From NCBI RefSeq assembly GCF_002127965.1, contig NZ_CP018787.1:806001-870000 (forward strand): 64,000 nucleotides of DNA, in the 5' to 3' direction. Positions within the stretch are counted from its first letter, which is position 1; each line of letters starts with the position of its first letter. A program made the translations under genes and the position numbers. This document shows positions 44,704 through 57,484 of this stretch, piece after piece. This stretch comes from Oxalobacter formigenes. Lineage in GTDB: Bacteria; Pseudomonadota; Gammaproteobacteria; Burkholderiales; Burkholderiaceae_D. The notes beneath the pieces are model-generated. The model was not told where the DNA came from and searched no databases. It was given only the letters and a program-made list of their open reading frames with translations.

Positions 44704-47700
44704 ATGAAATCATTATTGAAATACCTTGTTCGCAAACCGAGTGAAAATTTTCATCCCGTCTTGCGGATCATTCTGATTTTCCTTCCCGTCGCTTTGTTGA
44801 TTTGCAGCGGCGCATATTTCTATTATCTGTCCCAACTGCGCTTCATCCATGAACAGAATCAGAAACTCGAACACGAAACCGTTCTTGTCGGTGTGGTATC
44901 GATCAATCGCAGTCTCGAATATGTCATGCAGGATGTCCATATTCTGTATCTGGATACTGATTTCAGAAGGATGATCAACGATCCGGATGAAAAAAATATC
45001 GATGAAGTTGCCGGTGACTGGCTTGCCTTTGCGGAAGCGAAAAAGGTGTACAACAAGATTCGCTGGATTGACGAAAAAGGAATGGAACGCCTGCGGGTCA
45101 ATTATTCTGATGGAAAGGGTGTTGTCGTTCGGAAAAGAAACTCCAGAACCGGAGTGAACGTTATTTTTTCGACGATACGAATGTATTGAAAGAAGGGGAA
45201 GTCTATGTTTCACCTCTTGACCTGAATATTGAAGATGACCATATCCAGGAGCCTTATGTCCCGACGATCCGTTTCGGGATGCCTCTCTTCAACAAAAAAG
45301 GGGAGAAAAAGGGCATTCTTCTGTTGAACTACTATGCCACTTCAATGATCGGCCGGTTCCAGCAGTTGACGAGCATGCGTGGCAATTCTGCCTGGCTCGT
45401 CAATCAGAACGGATTCTGGCTGAAAGGACCGGTTTCCAACGATGAATTCGGATTCATGTTCAATAAAAATGACTTGAGTATGGCTCATCGATATCCTGCT
45501 GCCTGGGAGCGGATGAAAAATCAGGAAGAAGGCCAGTTCATTACCCGGGAAGGCCTATGGACGTTCAAAACGCTTTCACCTCTCTCGGCCGATACCAAAA
45601 CCAGTAAAGGCAGTAGCGAAATTTTTTCCGGAGGACAGGGTCCCCGTGATGTCAGTGCCTATAAATGGAAAGTCATCACGCTTTTGCCGCTGGGCGCATA
45701 TAATGCAGACCTTTTTTATTGGGGCACCAAAGTCATCGGGATTTCAATCGCCCTCATGGCGCTGTTCTTTTTGGCCATTCTATTTATGGTCCGCTTGCAG
45801 GAAATCCGGAACCAGTTGCTTGTCAATCTGGAGAAACTGGTTGAGATCAGAACGGACGATCTGAACAAGGTCAATGTCGTTCTGACCCAAAGCGAGGCGC
45901 GACTGAAAAGCGTTTTTGAAAATATTCCCGATCTGGTATGGATGAAAAATTCTGCGGGCGTTTATCTGGCCTGTAATCAGGCTTACAAGGATTATGTCGG
46001 GCTTTCTGACGAGCATATTATCGGTAAAACCGATTTCGATATATTCAGCCATGACGAAGCCGAGCTTTTTGAAGAACAGGACAAACGTATTCTGAAGGAA
46101 GGCAAACCACTGGTGATCAAGCAGTGGGGCACTTATGCATTGTCTGGCAACAGGGTGTTTTTCGATGTGATCAAGGCACCTGTCAGAACGCCGGACGGCG
46201 AACTGGTGGGTGTTCTGGGAATCGGACGGGATATTACGCGAAGAAAGGAAGACGAGGAAAAACTGGAACTGGCAGCACTGGTGTACCGTAACTCCAGTGA
46301 AGCGATTTTGATCAGTAATGCCGACAATCATATTCTTGCAGTCAATCCGGCCTTTGAAAAAATTACAGGCTATACCGCTGCCGAAGTGATCGGCAGGGAT
46401 CCGAAACTGTTGAGTTCGGGACGCCAGGACAAGGCATTTTACAAGGCGATGTGGGATGCATTGGATGAGAAAGGGTACTGGCGTGGGGAACTCTGGAACC
46501 GGCGCAAGAATGGCGAATCGTATGCATCATGGCTGACAATCAATGTGGTTTACAACGAAGACAGATCCGTTCGTTATTACGTTGAACTCTCCAATGATTT
46601 CACGGAGAAAAAAGAAGCGGAAGACATGATATGGCGTCAGGCGAATTTCGATTTCCTGACGAATTTGCCGAATCGTCGCATGCTGATGGACAGGATGAAA
46701 CAGGAACTAGTCAAGGTCAACCAGTCCGGAAAAAAACTGGCGCTGCTGTTTCTCGATCTGGATAATTTCAAGGATATCAACGATACCCTTGGGCACGATG
46801 CGGGCGATCACCTGTTACTGGACGTCGCGAAACGTCTGAAGGATTGCGTCCGTGAATTCGATACCGTGTCACGTCTGGGTGGCGATGAGTTTGCCATTAT
46901 TCTGACAGAGTTGTCCGATTTGCCGACAATGGAAAAAATTGCGCACAGCATCCTGCGTTCCCTGGCCCAGCCTTACCAGTTGGGTAGCGAAATTGCGTAT
47001 GTGACAGGAAGTATCGGCATTACGGTTTATCCGGATGACGGCACGGATATCGATACACTCATGAGAAATGCCGATCAGGCCTTGTATGCCGCCAAACTGG
47101 CCGGACGTAACCGGATGAGTTACTTTACGGCATCCATGCAGGCGGCTGCGCAAAACCGGATAAGGCTGGCCAATGACATGCGTATAGCTATAAATGAACA
47201 TCAATTTGAAATGCTGTATCAGCCGATTGTCGAGATTGAGACTGGCCGCATCCAGAAAGCCGAAGCACTGATCCGCTGGCACCATCCGGTTCGTGGCATT
47301 ATCAGTCCCACAGAATTCATTTTCATTGCGGAAGAAACCGGTCAGATTTTGACGATCTCGGACTGGGCTTTCGGGGAGGTTGCCAGGGAGCTCAGCCGAT
47401 GGAGAGAACATCTCTTCCCTGACTTGCAAATCAGTTTCAATATCTCGCCTATCGTGTTCCAGAACAAGAATGATTACAGCGACTGGTTCGAAGTGCTAGA
47501 AAAACTGAATGTACCTGGCAGCAGCATCGTGATGGAAATAACAGAAGGTGTTTTGATTGTTTCGAATACCCAGGTGCTTGATCGGCTGGCGGAATTTCAT
47601 CAATATGGAATGGAAGTGGCACTGGACGATTTCGGGACGGGATATTCTTCATTGTCTTATCTGAAAAAATTTCCGATCGACTATCTGAAAATCGATCAGG

Positions 47701-47933
47701 CTTTCGTTCGCCATATCGAAAATGAACCCAAGGATATGGCCTTGTGTGAGGCGATTATCGTTATGGCGCACAAACTGGACATGAAAGTGATTGCCGAAGG
47801 TGTCCAGGACGATGGACAGAGATTGTTGTTGGCCGGTGCCGGATGCAATTATGGTCAGGGATATCTTTTCTCTGAACCCCTGACAGCGGCGGAATTTGAA
47901 AAACTGCTTGAATCGAACCGGCTTGAACGATAA
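44704..47933 (+). pseudogene. dCache-PAS-PAS-GGDEF-EAL c-di-GMP enzyme, broken by a one-base frameshift
   Basis: Two frames together make one membrane-bound c-di-GMP protein of about 1,075 residues. The first (from ATG 44704) has a membrane segment and the front half of a periplasmic sensor domain and ends at 45189. The second continues the sensor domain from about 45130, then a second membrane segment (about 45720-45790), two PAS domains (about 45930 and 46290), GGDEF at 46878-46892 and an EAL domain (EALIRW at 47262), both with intact motifs. The join is at 45129-45130: adding one C there restores the expected reading VVVPEKKLQNRSERYFFDD. The catalytic half has no good start of its own, so the gene is probably inactive unless the shift is a sequencing error, is phase variable or is bypassed. 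Confidence 0.85.
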
Positions 47934-47952
47934 ATATAGAAGGGAATCTGAC

Positions 47953-47982
47953 AAAAAAAGCCTGCAATGCAGGCTTTTTTTA
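47953..47982. terminator. Bidirectional terminator between the c-di-GMP gene and gatB
   Basis: AAAAAAAGCCTG pairs with CAGGCTTTTTTT around CAATG. A-run and T-run flank the stem, so it can serve the convergent gatB transcript as well. Confidence 0.85.
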
Positions 47983-47996
47983 TTTGCTTTGCGATA

Positions 47997-49457
47997 TCAG
48001 CCAGCCAGTTTCTTTTTCAGCATGTCACTGACCTGTCCAGGATTGGCCTTTCCTTTGGTCGCTTTCATGACTTGTCCCACCAGTGCATTGAATGCCTTGT
48101 CTTTGCCTGAGCGGAATTCCTCAACCGATTTGGCATTGTTGGCGAGAACTTCGTCTATGATTTTTTCAATTGCTCCCGTATCGGAAATCTGTTTGAGCCC
48201 TTTGGCGTCAATAATCTTGTCAACAGCATTGTCGTCAGAGGCACGGGCATCCCAGAGAATGCCGAAAATGTCTCTGGCAATCTTGTTGGATATGGTGTTG
48301 TCGGCAATACGTTGCATCAATTGGGCCAGTTGCCGGACAGTAACTGGCAGATCACCGATTTCCAGGTTTTCACGATTCAAGGCTGATGCGATATCGACCA
48401 TCAGCCAGTTGGCATTTTGCTTTGCCAGCTGCTTTCCTGTGAGGGAAATCAGTTTTTCGTAATACTCTGCCATCGCCTTGGATTGGGTCAGGACGGTAGC
48501 ATCGTATTCTGGCAGTCCATACTCATTGATGAAACGCTTACGCAAAGCCTCCGGCAATTCCGGAAGTTCTTTTTTGACCCGCTCAATCCATTCGGCAGAG
48601 ATAACCAGCGGGGGCAGATCGGGGTCAGGGAAATAACGGTAATCGTCGGAATCTTCCTTGGTACGCATTTCGCGGGTTTCCCGTTTGTCCGGATCGTAAA
48701 GGCGCGTTGCCTGAACGACTTTTCCGCCGCTTTCGATCAGTTCGATCTGGCGTTCGACTTCATAATTGATTGCATCTTCCAGATTGCGGAAGGAGTTCAG
48801 GTTCTTGACTTCGCAACGGGTTCCGAGTGCAGTCGTGCCGGCGGGACGAACCGACACGTTGGCGTCGCAACGGAAAGAACCTTCCTGCATGTTACCATCC
48901 GAAATACCGAGCCAGGTTACGAGTGAATGAAGAGATTTGGCATAAGCGACTGCTTCGGCAGCGCTGCGCATATCCGGTTCCGTCACGATTTCCAGAAGCG
49001 GGGTTCCTGCGCGGTTAAGATCGATACCCGTCATGTCGGCGAATTCTTCATGCAGGGATTTGCCAGCGTCTTCTTCCAGATGGGCGCGCGTCAGGTTGAC
49101 GGTTTTGATGTAGCTTTTGCCTTTTTGTTCGACGATACAATTCAGTTTGCCGCCGATGACAACCGGTTTTTCGAACTGGCTGATCTGGTAGCCTTTCGGC
49201 AGATCGGGATAAAAGTAATTTTTGCGGGCGAAAACCGAAACAGGAGCGACTTCTGCGCCGATAGCCAGACCGAACTGGATGGCTTTTTCAACTGCGCCAC
49301 GGTTCATGACCGGCAATACACCCGGAAGAGCCAGATCGACAGGGCAAGCCTGCGTGTTGGGTTCGGCACCGAAGCTGGTCGAGGCTCCGCTGAAAATTTT
49401 TGAAACGGTTGAAAGTTGTGCATGTGTTTCAAGACCGATGACTACTTCCCACTGCAT
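47997..49457 (-). CDS. gatB: Asp-tRNA(Asn)/Glu-tRNA(Gln) amidotransferase subunit B
   Basis: A 486-residue subunit that binds misacylated tRNA and carries the kinase site for transamidation. Markers are the N-terminal [35 protein letters not shown], and the C-terminal YqeY-like tail domain. AAAGGAAAC precedes the ATG at 49457. It is the last gene of gatC-gatA-gatB. Presence of the set means this organism makes Asn-tRNA and/or Gln-tRNA by the indirect route. Confidence 0.97.
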   Translation of the reverse strand: MQWEVVIGLETHAQLSTVSKIFSGASTSFGAEPNTQACPVDLALPGVLPVMNRGAVEKAIQFGLAIGAEVAPVSVFARKNYFYPDLPKGYQISQFEKPVVIGGKLNCIVEQKGKSYIKTVNLTRAHLEEDAGKSLHEEFADMTGIDLNRAGTPLLEIVTEPDMRSAAEAVAYAKSLHSLVTWLGISDGNMQEGSFRCDANVSVRPAGTTALGTRCEVKNLNSFRNLEDAINYEVERQIELIESGGKVVQATRLYDPDKRETREMRTKEDSDDYRYFPDPDLPPLVISAEWIERVKKELPELPEALRKRFINEYGLPEYDATVLTQSKAMAEYYEKLISLTGKQLAKQNANWLMVDIASALNRENLEIGDLPVTVRQLAQLMQRIADNTISNKIARDIFGILWDARASDDNAVDKIIDAKGLKQISDTGAIEKIIDEVLANNAKSVEEFRSGKDKAFNALVGQVMKATKGKANPGQVSDMLKKKLAG

Positions 49458-49541
49458 AATGTTTCCTTTGGTTTTATAGGCGGCAAAGCCGCCGGAAATA
49501 TTCTTTAATCCGGTTTCATTCCGGCAAATCCGGAATGGTTC

Positions 49542-50993
49542 TCAGGCTGGCGAACGCAGATGCCAGTCCGTTACCTTCTGATATTGATGTGCGATGTTCA
49601 AAAGACGGGCTTCGTCAAAATAATTGCCGGTCAACTGCAGGCCGACCGGACGCTTGGCATGTTCGCCCTGTCCGAACCCGCATGGGATCGACATGCCGGG
49701 CAGTCCCGCCAGATTGGTCGACAGGGTGAAAATATCGCCCAGATAGTTGGCGACCGGATTGTCCGCCTTGTCACCCAGATTCCATGCAACAGTCGGTGAA
49801 ACCGGTCCCATGATAACGTCACATTCCTTGAACGCGTTTTTGTAATCTTCGGCGATCAGGCGGCGGATACGCTGTGCCTGAATATAGTAGGCGTCGTAAT
49901 AACCGTGGCTCAATACATAGGTACCGACCAGAATGCGGCGCTGGACTTCTTCGCCGAAACCTTCGGAACGGGTTTTGCGATACATATCCTGAAGATCGGT
50001 ATAGTTTTCTGCCCTGAATCCATAACGGACGCCGTCGAAACGACTGAGGTTGGAAGACGCTTCTGCAGGAGCGATAACGTAATAGACCGGAATACACAAA
50101 GCTGTGTTTTTCAGGGAAATATCGACCAGCTTCGCACCCAGTTTTTCATATTCGGAGAGGGCGTTTCTGACAGCCTGTTCCACTTCGGAAGAAAGGCCTT
50201 CACTGAAGTATTCACGGGGAACACCGATACGCAAACCGTCAAGCGGCTTGTTCAGATCACGCGTGTAATCCTCGTTTTTCCGTTCGACACTGGTTGAATC
50301 CCTGGGATCGAAGCCGGTCATTTCATTCAAAAGCAATGCGCAATCTTCCGCGGTTTTGGCAATCGGGCCACCCTGATCCAGAGAAGAGGCGTATGCGATC
50401 ATGCCGAAACGCGAAACACGACCATAAGTCGGTTTGATACCGGAGACACCACAGAATGCGGAAGGCTGCCGGATGGAACCGCCGGTATCGGTCGCCGTGG
50501 CTGCAGGCGTCAGTCGCGCTGCTACGGCAGCGGCTGAACCACCGGAAGAGCCGCCAGGAATCGCTTTGGTATCCCAGGGATTCATGACCGGACCAAAATA
50601 TGAATTCTCATTGGATGAGCCCATGGCGAATTCATCACAATTCAGTTTGCCGAGCATGACCATTCCGGCATCCTGGAATTTCTGTACGACAGTAGCGTTG
50701 AACGGACTGGTGTAATTCGCCAGAATTTTCGAGCCTGCCGTCGAACGCCAGTCTTTCGTCACGAAAATGTCTTTATGGGCGATAGGCACCCCGGTTAATG
50801 GCGTCGCTTCGTTTCTCGCCAGTCTTTCATCTGCCAGTTCGGCCTGTTTCAGGGTCAACGATTCGTCAACGTGCAAAAAAGCATTTAATTGGCTATCGCC
50901 GATCCGCTTCAAAAACAGTTTGGCCAGTTCGGTTGCGGAGATTTGTTTTGCCTGCAAAAGAGCGGACAGCTCCGATAATGTTTTGGTATGCAT
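49542..50993 (-). CDS. gatA: Asp-tRNA(Asn)/Glu-tRNA(Gln) amidotransferase subunit A
   Basis: A 483-residue amidase-signature protein that releases ammonia from glutamine for GatB. The Ser-cisSer-Lys triad is seen as the Lys in PIAHKDIF (about residue 73), the glycine/serine-rich [15 protein letters not shown] and the nucleophile Ser in [10 protein letters not shown]. Length is normal. It follows gatC by 64 bases. Confidence 0.97.
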   Translation of the reverse strand: MHTKTLSELSALLQAKQISATELAKLFLKRIGDSQLNAFLHVDESLTLKQAELADERLARNEATPLTGVPIAHKDIFVTKDWRSTAGSKILANYTSPFNATVVQKFQDAGMVMLGKLNCDEFAMGSSNENSYFGPVMNPWDTKAIPGGSSGGSAAAVAARLTPAATATDTGGSIRQPSAFCGVSGIKPTYGRVSRFGMIAYASSLDQGGPIAKTAEDCALLLNEMTGFDPRDSTSVERKNEDYTRDLNKPLDGLRIGVPREYFSEGLSSEVEQAVRNALSEYEKLGAKLVDISLKNTALCIPVYYVIAPAEASSNLSRFDGVRYGFRAENYTDLQDMYRKTRSEGFGEEVQRRILVGTYVLSHGYYDAYYIQAQRIRRLIAEDYKNAFKECDVIMGPVSPTVAWNLGDKADNPVANYLGDIFTLSTNLAGLPGMSIPCGFGQGEHAKRPVGLQLTGNYFDEARLLNIAHQYQKVTDWHLRSPA

Positions 50994-51057
50994 AAGTGTG
51001 TTCTCGACAAAAAATCCGGGTCTTTTTCGACGGGGCGTTTTTTATCTTCGTTTGTTT

Positions 51058-51360
51058 TTATTCGATGACTTTGGGAACCAGATACAGGCCGTTTTCAACG
51101 GCAGGGGCACATGCCTGATATTCGGAACGATGGTTTTCTTCGGTAACCGCGTCTTCCCTGAGCCTTAGGGCCAGATCGTCCTCGAATGCGGAAATGGGAT
51201 GAGCCAGCGGTTCGACACCAGTCGTATCGACTTGTCGCAGTTGTTCGACCAGTGCGAGAATATCGTTTAACTGTGTAGCGGTTTTTTGTTTCTGGCTGTC
51301 GGAAACTTCCAGCTGGGCCAGTTGTGCGATGCGATCGACATCGGAAAGATCGAGAGACAT
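51058..51360 (-). CDS. gatC: Asp-tRNA(Asn)/Glu-tRNA(Gln) amidotransferase subunit C
   Basis: A 100-residue helical subunit that wraps GatA and stabilises the complex. [19 protein letters not shown] at the start and VEPLAHP in the middle are family hallmarks. It opens the minus-strand gatCAB operon. Its upstream region (51361-51550) is shared with the divergent mreB gene and should hold both promoters. Confidence 0.95.
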   Translation of the reverse strand: MSLDLSDVDRIAQLAQLEVSDSQKQKTATQLNDILALVEQLRQVDTTGVEPLAHPISAFEDDLALRLREDAVTEENHRSEYQACAPAVENGLYLVPKVIE

Positions 51361-51493
51361 AATAATAAGTGGATTGTTACAAAAAAATTTTCAAAATGAA
51401 GTGCAATTGGATGCTCTGCATCATAAATAACCCTTGAATTATAAGGTAGAATGTTGGGCTATTGCATATTTGCCTGTCAAGTTTACAATTTGA

Positions 51494-52594
<1,101 letters not shown>

Positions 52595-52605
52595 ACAGGA
52601 AATAC

Positions 52606-52633
52606 AACAGGCACATCCAATGTGCCTGTTTTT
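52606..52633 (+). terminator. Terminator/attenuator between mreB and mreC
   Basis: AACAGGCACA (52606-52615) pairs with TGTGCCTGTT (52621-52630), followed by more T residues to give TTTTT. It would let most transcripts stop after mreB. Confidence 0.75.
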
Positions 52634-52681
52634 CAGGCTGCCGCGAGGCAGTTTCAGTTACTTTGTCTTGCCAGTTATTTT

Positions 52682-53599
52682 ATGCAATACGGTCCACCGC
52701 CTCTATTCAAACAAGGAACACCCGCGAGAGTAAAGGTCATCATTTTTGTGCTGGCCGCTATTGCATTGCTTTTTGTCGATTCCCATCTTCAGGTTTTGGG
52801 CCATGTCCGTAAAGTGGTCGGGATGGCTTTGTATCCATTCCAGAAAGTGGCGATGGTTCCGCGTGATATTTATGATGCGGCAGACGAGTATCTGACATCC
52901 GTTGCCACTTTGCATGAGGAAGTGTCCGGCTTGCGTGAAAAATCCATGCAGGATGCCACCCGGCTTCAGCGTGCACAATTGCTTGAAAGTGAAAATGCCC
53001 AGTTACGGGAATTACTCGGGATGAGCAAACGGGTCAGTGTCAAATCGCTTCCGGCAGAAATCCTCTATGACGCCCGTAATACTTTTGTTCGCAAGGTCAT
53101 TTTGAACAAGGGTTCGCAGGATGGCGTTTTGCCGGGACAGCCGGTTATTGACGACAAGGGAGTGATCGGTCAAGTCACCGATGTTTATCTCAAAACGTGT
53201 GAAGTGACGCTTCTGACCGACAAGGATCAGGCGATTCCCGTACTGAATGTCCGCAGCGGTGAACGCAGCGTTGCTTATGGTCGTGGACAATCGGGATATC
53301 TGGAATTGCGTTTCATGATGGCCAATGCCGATATCCAGCCGGATGATTTATTGGTGACGTCTGGCATAGATGGCGTTTATCCGGCCGGACTGGCGGTAGG
53401 AAAAGTGGCCAGAATACGTGACAATTCCACCGGGTCGTTCGATCACGTGATCTGTGAACCGGTTGCCGGTATCAACCGGAACAAACAGGTTCTGGTTCTC
53501 TTGTCAGATACGGCTGTTCTTCCGCGTCCGACGGCGGCTGACAGAACAGTCAACATCCGGCAAAGGGTCAATCCCAAAGCCGAAGAACCGAAGAAATAG
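52682..53599 (+). CDS. mreC: Rod shape-determining protein MreC
   Basis: A 305-residue bitopic protein. A membrane segment at about 20-38, a coiled coil at about 75-115 and a beta-rich periplasmic domain follow in order. It links MreB to PBP2 and RodA. The ATG at 52682 begins at the conserved PPPLFKQG; the frame is open from 52622, but that part overlaps the terminator. A Glu- and Pro-containing tail ends the protein. Confidence 0.94.
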   Translation: MQYGPPPLFKQGTPARVKVIIFVLAAIALLFVDSHLQVLGHVRKVVGMALYPFQKVAMVPRDIYDAADEYLTSVATLHEEVSGLREKSMQDATRLQRAQLLESENAQLRELLGMSKRVSVKSLPAEILYDARNTFVRKVILNKGSQDGVLPGQPVIDDKGVIGQVTDVYLKTCEVTLLTDKDQAIPVLNVRSGERSVAYGRGQSGYLELRFMMANADIQPDDLLVTSGIDGVYPAGLAVGKVARIRDNSTGSFDHVICEPVAGINRNKQVLVLLSDTAVLPRPTAADRTVNIRQRVNPKAEEPKK

Positions 53600-53611
53600 G
53601 GCAGAGCGAGA

Positions 53612-54127
53612 ATGAAACCGATTCCAGAACATATCTTGCTGCCGGTGAGCCCCGTTTTTATCGCCATTACGCTTGCAGTTGCTTTCCTCCTTAATATCCA
53701 GCCCTGGGGACACTGGGTAGGCGTTCCCGATTTCGTCGCACTGGTACTGGTTTTCTGGGGTATCCATCAGCCGCGACGGGTCGGCATGGGAATTGCCTTT
53801 TGCATGGGTCTCTTGATGGATGTGAACGATGCCACCTTGCTGGGTGAAAATGCATTGGCCTATGTCCTGTTGAGTTATTTTGCGATTACACTTCACCGTC
53901 GCGTTTTATGGTTTCCGCTTAAAAAACAGGTCTGGTATATCCTCATATTGCTTCTGTCGTCACAACTGGTTCAAATGTTCATCCAGTTTATCGTCAGTCA
54001 TCGTACTTCGAGCTGGCTATACCTGATCGACAGTGGCGTCGGTGCTTTATTGTGGCCGCTGGTAACTATGGTCCTGCTGGCGCCACAGCGCCGTTCTGTC
54101 GATACGGATCTGGACCGGCCATTATGA
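53612..54127 (+). CDS. mreD: Rod shape-determining protein MreD
   Basis: A 171-residue integral membrane protein with about five hydrophobic segments, matching MreD (PDFVALVLVFWGIHQPRRVGMGIAFCMGLLMD is the conserved central stretch, seen at residues 39-70). It is part of the elongasome with MreC, PBP2 and RodA. The gene is 12 bases after mreC. Confidence 0.92.
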   Translation: MKPIPEHILLPVSPVFIAITLAVAFLLNIQPWGHWVGVPDFVALVLVFWGIHQPRRVGMGIAFCMGLLMDVNDATLLGENALAYVLLSYFAITLHRRVLWFPLKKQVWYILILLLSSQLVQMFIQFIVSHRTSSWLYLIDSGVGALLWPLVTMVLLAPQRRSVDTDLDRPL

Positions 54128-54209
54128 CGACTGTTTTTGAAATGACCGGTATCTGCAAATATGAAATGGTTTCGCCTGCCGGTAACGGCTGTCCGGACGG
54201 TTCACTGCC

Positions 54210-56168
54210 ATGTCGAGCTTAAACGATAGCGAACGCGAACTCCACCAATTCCGCAACCGGATTGCGGCATTGGTCATTTTCATTCTTGTCTGTTTCTTCT
54301 TTCTGTTGCTTCGCTTCATCTGGGTGCAGATTGTCCGGCACAGCAACTACGTTGCACAGGCTGAGGAAAACCGCATTTCCATCGTTCCGACCATGCCAAG
54401 CCGGGGCATTATCATGGATCGAAACGGTGTCATCCTTGCCAATAATTACTCGGCTTATACCCTTGAAATCACACCTGCCAAAATTGGCGCCAAACTCGAA
54501 GACGTGATCGAGGAACTGTCACAGATTATTGAAATCACCCCACGGGACAGGAAACGGTTCAAAAAACGGATGGAGGAAACCAAACGTTTCGAAAGCATCG
54601 TTTTGAAAGCGAAACTGACCGATGAAGAAGTAGCCCGTTTCTCAGTCCAGCGTTATCGTTTTCCGGGCGTGGAAGTCCAGGCTCGCATGTTCAGGCAATA
54701 TCCGCTTGGTGATGTGGCATCGCATGTTATCGGTTACATCGGCCGTATGAGTCAGAAAGATCTCGACAATCTGCCGGAAGAGGAAGAAACGAACTATCAG
54801 GGAACGACCCATTACGGCAAGGAAGGGCTTGAAAAGAGTTACGAGCGTGTCTTGCACGGTTCGACCGGTTACGAGGAAATGGAAGTGGCAGCCAGTGGGC
54901 GTGCGGTCAGAACGCTTTCCACTCATCCGACCGTTCCGGGGAACAATCTGGTCCTTTCAATCGATATTGAATTGCAAAAGGTCGTTGAAAACGCTTTCGG
55001 CAATCGTCGTGGCGCCCTGATCGCCATGGATCCGTCCACAGGGGAAGTACTGGCTTACGTGTCGAAGCCCACATTCGATCCGAACCTGTTTGTTGATGGC
55101 ATTGACCAGCAAAATTGGGATGAGTTGAACAATTCGATCAACAAGCCGCTGATCAATCGTCCAATACGGGGTGCGTATCCTCCGGGATCGACCTATAAAC
55201 CGTTCATGGCGCTGGCGGCCCTTGAACTCGGTTACCGGAAACCAACTGACGCGATCAGCGATCCGGGCTATTTCGATTACGGTAACCATCGTTTTCGCGA
55301 CGACAAGAAAGGCGGTCACGGTATCGTGGACATGTACAAGTCCATCGTCCAGTCGTGCGATACGTATTACTACGTTCTTGCCGCCCAGATGGGCGTCGAT
55401 ACGATGCATGATTTCATGAAACAGTTCGGTTTCGGCGAATTGACCGGTATCGATCTGGCTCACGAACGTAAAGGCATTCTTCCATCGACAGAATGGAAAC
55501 GGAATGCCTATAAAAATCCGAACCAGAAAAAATGGTATGCCGGTGAAACGATTTCGCTGGGTATCGGACAGGGGTATAACACCTTTACACCGCTTCAACT
55601 GGCTTATGCTACCGCTTTGTTGGCCAACAACGGTTCAGCCGCCCGTCCTCATCTGGTCAAGGATATCGAGGATGGCATGAGTCACGAACGCCGTCCTGTG
55701 ACAACAGAAACAGTCAAGCTCAATCTGAAGCAGGAAAATATCGACGTTATCAAGCGGGCGATGGTTGGCGTAATGAAAGAAGGGACAGGCGCCCGGGTTT
55801 TTGCCGGAACTGGCTATACGGCAGGCGGCAAGACGGGTACTGCGCAGGTGATCACAATCGGCAAGAATGAGAAATACAATGCGGCAGCGCTGGCAGAACA
55901 CAAGCGGGATCATGCGCTTTTTACGGCTTTTGCACCGGTGGACAATCCAAAAATTGTGATAGCCCTGATCGTCGAGAATGGCGGTTTCGGTGCCTCGGCT
56001 GCCGCTCCGATCGCCCGCAAGGCAATGGATTATTTCTTTTACGGCAAGAAATCGGCTCCTGAAGCTGTTCAGTCCGGTAACGATGACGCGTATCCTGAAG
56101 ATCCGGATGATTCACAACCGGTATTGTTGCCACCTGACTCCGATGAAGACAGTAACGACGAGGGCTGA
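54210..56168 (+). CDS. mrdA: Penicillin-binding protein 2 (elongation transpeptidase)
   Basis: A 652-residue class B PBP that crosslinks side-wall peptidoglycan. A membrane segment is at about 18-38. The catalytic Ser327 and Lys330 are in STYK, the second motif is SCD in VQSCDTYYY, and the third is KTG in AGGKTGTAQV. The N-terminal pedestal domain includes SRGIIMDRNG. A poly-acidic C-terminal tail of about 30 residues extends past the fold. It follows mreD by 82 bases. Confidence 0.96.
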   Translation: MSSLNDSERELHQFRNRIAALVIFILVCFFFLLLRFIWVQIVRHSNYVAQAEENRISIVPTMPSRGIIMDRNGVILANNYSAYTLEITPAKIGAKLEDVIEELSQIIEITPRDRKRFKKRMEETKRFESIVLKAKLTDEEVARFSVQRYRFPGVEVQARMFRQYPLGDVASHVIGYIGRMSQKDLDNLPEEEETNYQGTTHYGKEGLEKSYERVLHGSTGYEEMEVAASGRAVRTLSTHPTVPGNNLVLSIDIELQKVVENAFGNRRGALIAMDPSTGEVLAYVSKPTFDPNLFVDGIDQQNWDELNNSINKPLINRPIRGAYPPGSTYKPFMALAALELGYRKPTDAISDPGYFDYGNHRFRDDKKGGHGIVDMYKSIVQSCDTYYYVLAAQMGVDTMHDFMKQFGFGELTGIDLAHERKGILPSTEWKRNAYKNPNQKKWYAGETISLGIGQGYNTFTPLQLAYATALLANNGSAARPHLVKDIEDGMSHERRPVTTETVKLNLKQENIDVIKRAMVGVMKEGTGARVFAGTGYTAGGKTGTAQVITIGKNEKYNAAALAEHKRDHALFTAFAPVDNPKIVIALIVENGGFGASAAAPIARKAMDYFFYGKKSAPEAVQSGNDDAYPEDPDDSQPVLLPPDSDEDSNDEG

Positions 56169-56176
56169 GGTTAAAC

Positions 56177-57289
56177 ATGGATATCCCTGATAAAAACACT
56201 CTTCTGACGCGACTGAAACATTATCTCAGCGTATTCGACGGACCTCTCGCGCTGATCATTTTCCTGATCATGTCGGTAGGGATCATCACGCTGTATTCAG
56301 CCGGTATCGATTTTCCGGGACGTGTTGAGGATCAGCTCAGAAATATCATTTTCGGTTTCATCATCATGTGGATTGCGGCCAGTGTCCCGCCACAGACACT
56401 GATGCGTTTTGCCGTTCCGGTATATACCTTCGGAATTGCGCTATTGCTCGCAGTAGCGGCGTTCGGGCTTGTCAAAAAAGGCGCGCGACGCTGGCTGAAT
56501 ATCGGTATTGTCATCCAGCCGTCTGAAATCATGAAAATCGCCGTTCCTCTCATGCTGGCCTGGTTTTTCCAGAAACGGGAAGGCCATCTTGGCTGGCGTG
56601 AATATGGAATTGCTTTTGTTTTATTGGCTATCCCTGCCGGATTGATCATGAAGCAGCCAGATCTGGGAACTGCCTTGCTGGTAGCAGCAACGGGTTTTTA
56701 CGTCATTTTTCTGGCCGGGCTGGCATGGAAAGTCATTATTTCCCTGTTTGCAGCCGGGCTGGCCTGTTTGCCGATTGTCTGGACACTGTTGCATGATTAC
56801 CAGCGCCATCGGGTTATGATGCTGATTGATCCGACATCCGATCCGTTGGGCAAGGGCTTTCACATCATCCAGTCTGTCATTGCGATCGGTTCAGGAGGCA
56901 TTACCGGCAAAGGCTGGTTACACGGTACCCAGGCTTATCTGCATTTCATCCCTGAACGGACGACAGACTTCATTTTTGCCGTTTTTGCCGAGGAGTTCGG
57001 CCTGATCGGCAACCTGATTCTGATGGTGCTTTATCTCTGCCTGATCGCACGCGGACTGATGATTGCAATGAATGCCTCTTCCCTGTTTTCCCGTTTGGTG
57101 GCAGGTGCCATTACGATGATGTTTTTCATGTATGCCTTCGTCAATATGGGAATGGTCAGCGGAATTTTGCCGGTTGTCGGCGTGCCTTTGCCATTCATGA
57201 GTTATGGCGGTACCGCCATGGTGACACTGGGGCTGGGAGCGGGTATTCTCATGAGTATCCAGCGCCATCGCAAGCTCGTTCAGACCTGA
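56177..57289 (+). CDS. rodA: Peptidoglycan glycosyltransferase RodA
   Basis: A 370-residue SEDS protein with about ten membrane segments that polymerises lipid II for side-wall growth with PBP2. Family markers are ARRWLNIGIVIQPSEIMKI, KQPDLGTALLV and PLPFMSYGGTAM. The gene starts 8 bases after mrdA. It closes the core elongasome operon, and rlpA follows after 195 bases. Confidence 0.96.
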   Translation: MDIPDKNTLLTRLKHYLSVFDGPLALIIFLIMSVGIITLYSAGIDFPGRVEDQLRNIIFGFIIMWIAASVPPQTLMRFAVPVYTFGIALLLAVAAFGLVKKGARRWLNIGIVIQPSEIMKIAVPLMLAWFFQKREGHLGWREYGIAFVLLAIPAGLIMKQPDLGTALLVAATGFYVIFLAGLAWKVIISLFAAGLACLPIVWTLLHDYQRHRVMMLIDPTSDPLGKGFHIIQSVIAIGSGGITGKGWLHGTQAYLHFIPERTTDFIFAVFAEEFGLIGNLILMVLYLCLIARGLMIAMNASSLFSRLVAGAITMMFFMYAFVNMGMVSGILPVVGVPLPFMSYGGTAMVTLGLGAGILMSIQRHRKLVQT

Positions 57290-57484
57290 TTTTTCTGTTT
57301 TCGTTGCGTTTTTTCACCATAATCCTGATGTTTGACAGTCGCGATAGATGAAAAAATGCGACAAGTTGGGTTATACTTTGAGCAAATACTTAGCTTTACA
57401 CGCTAATTCTTTCATTTTTCACTGTTTTTAGAGAACGATCCATTTGTTTTTTCCGGGCTTCGTTTTTCATAAGGCGGAATCAAG

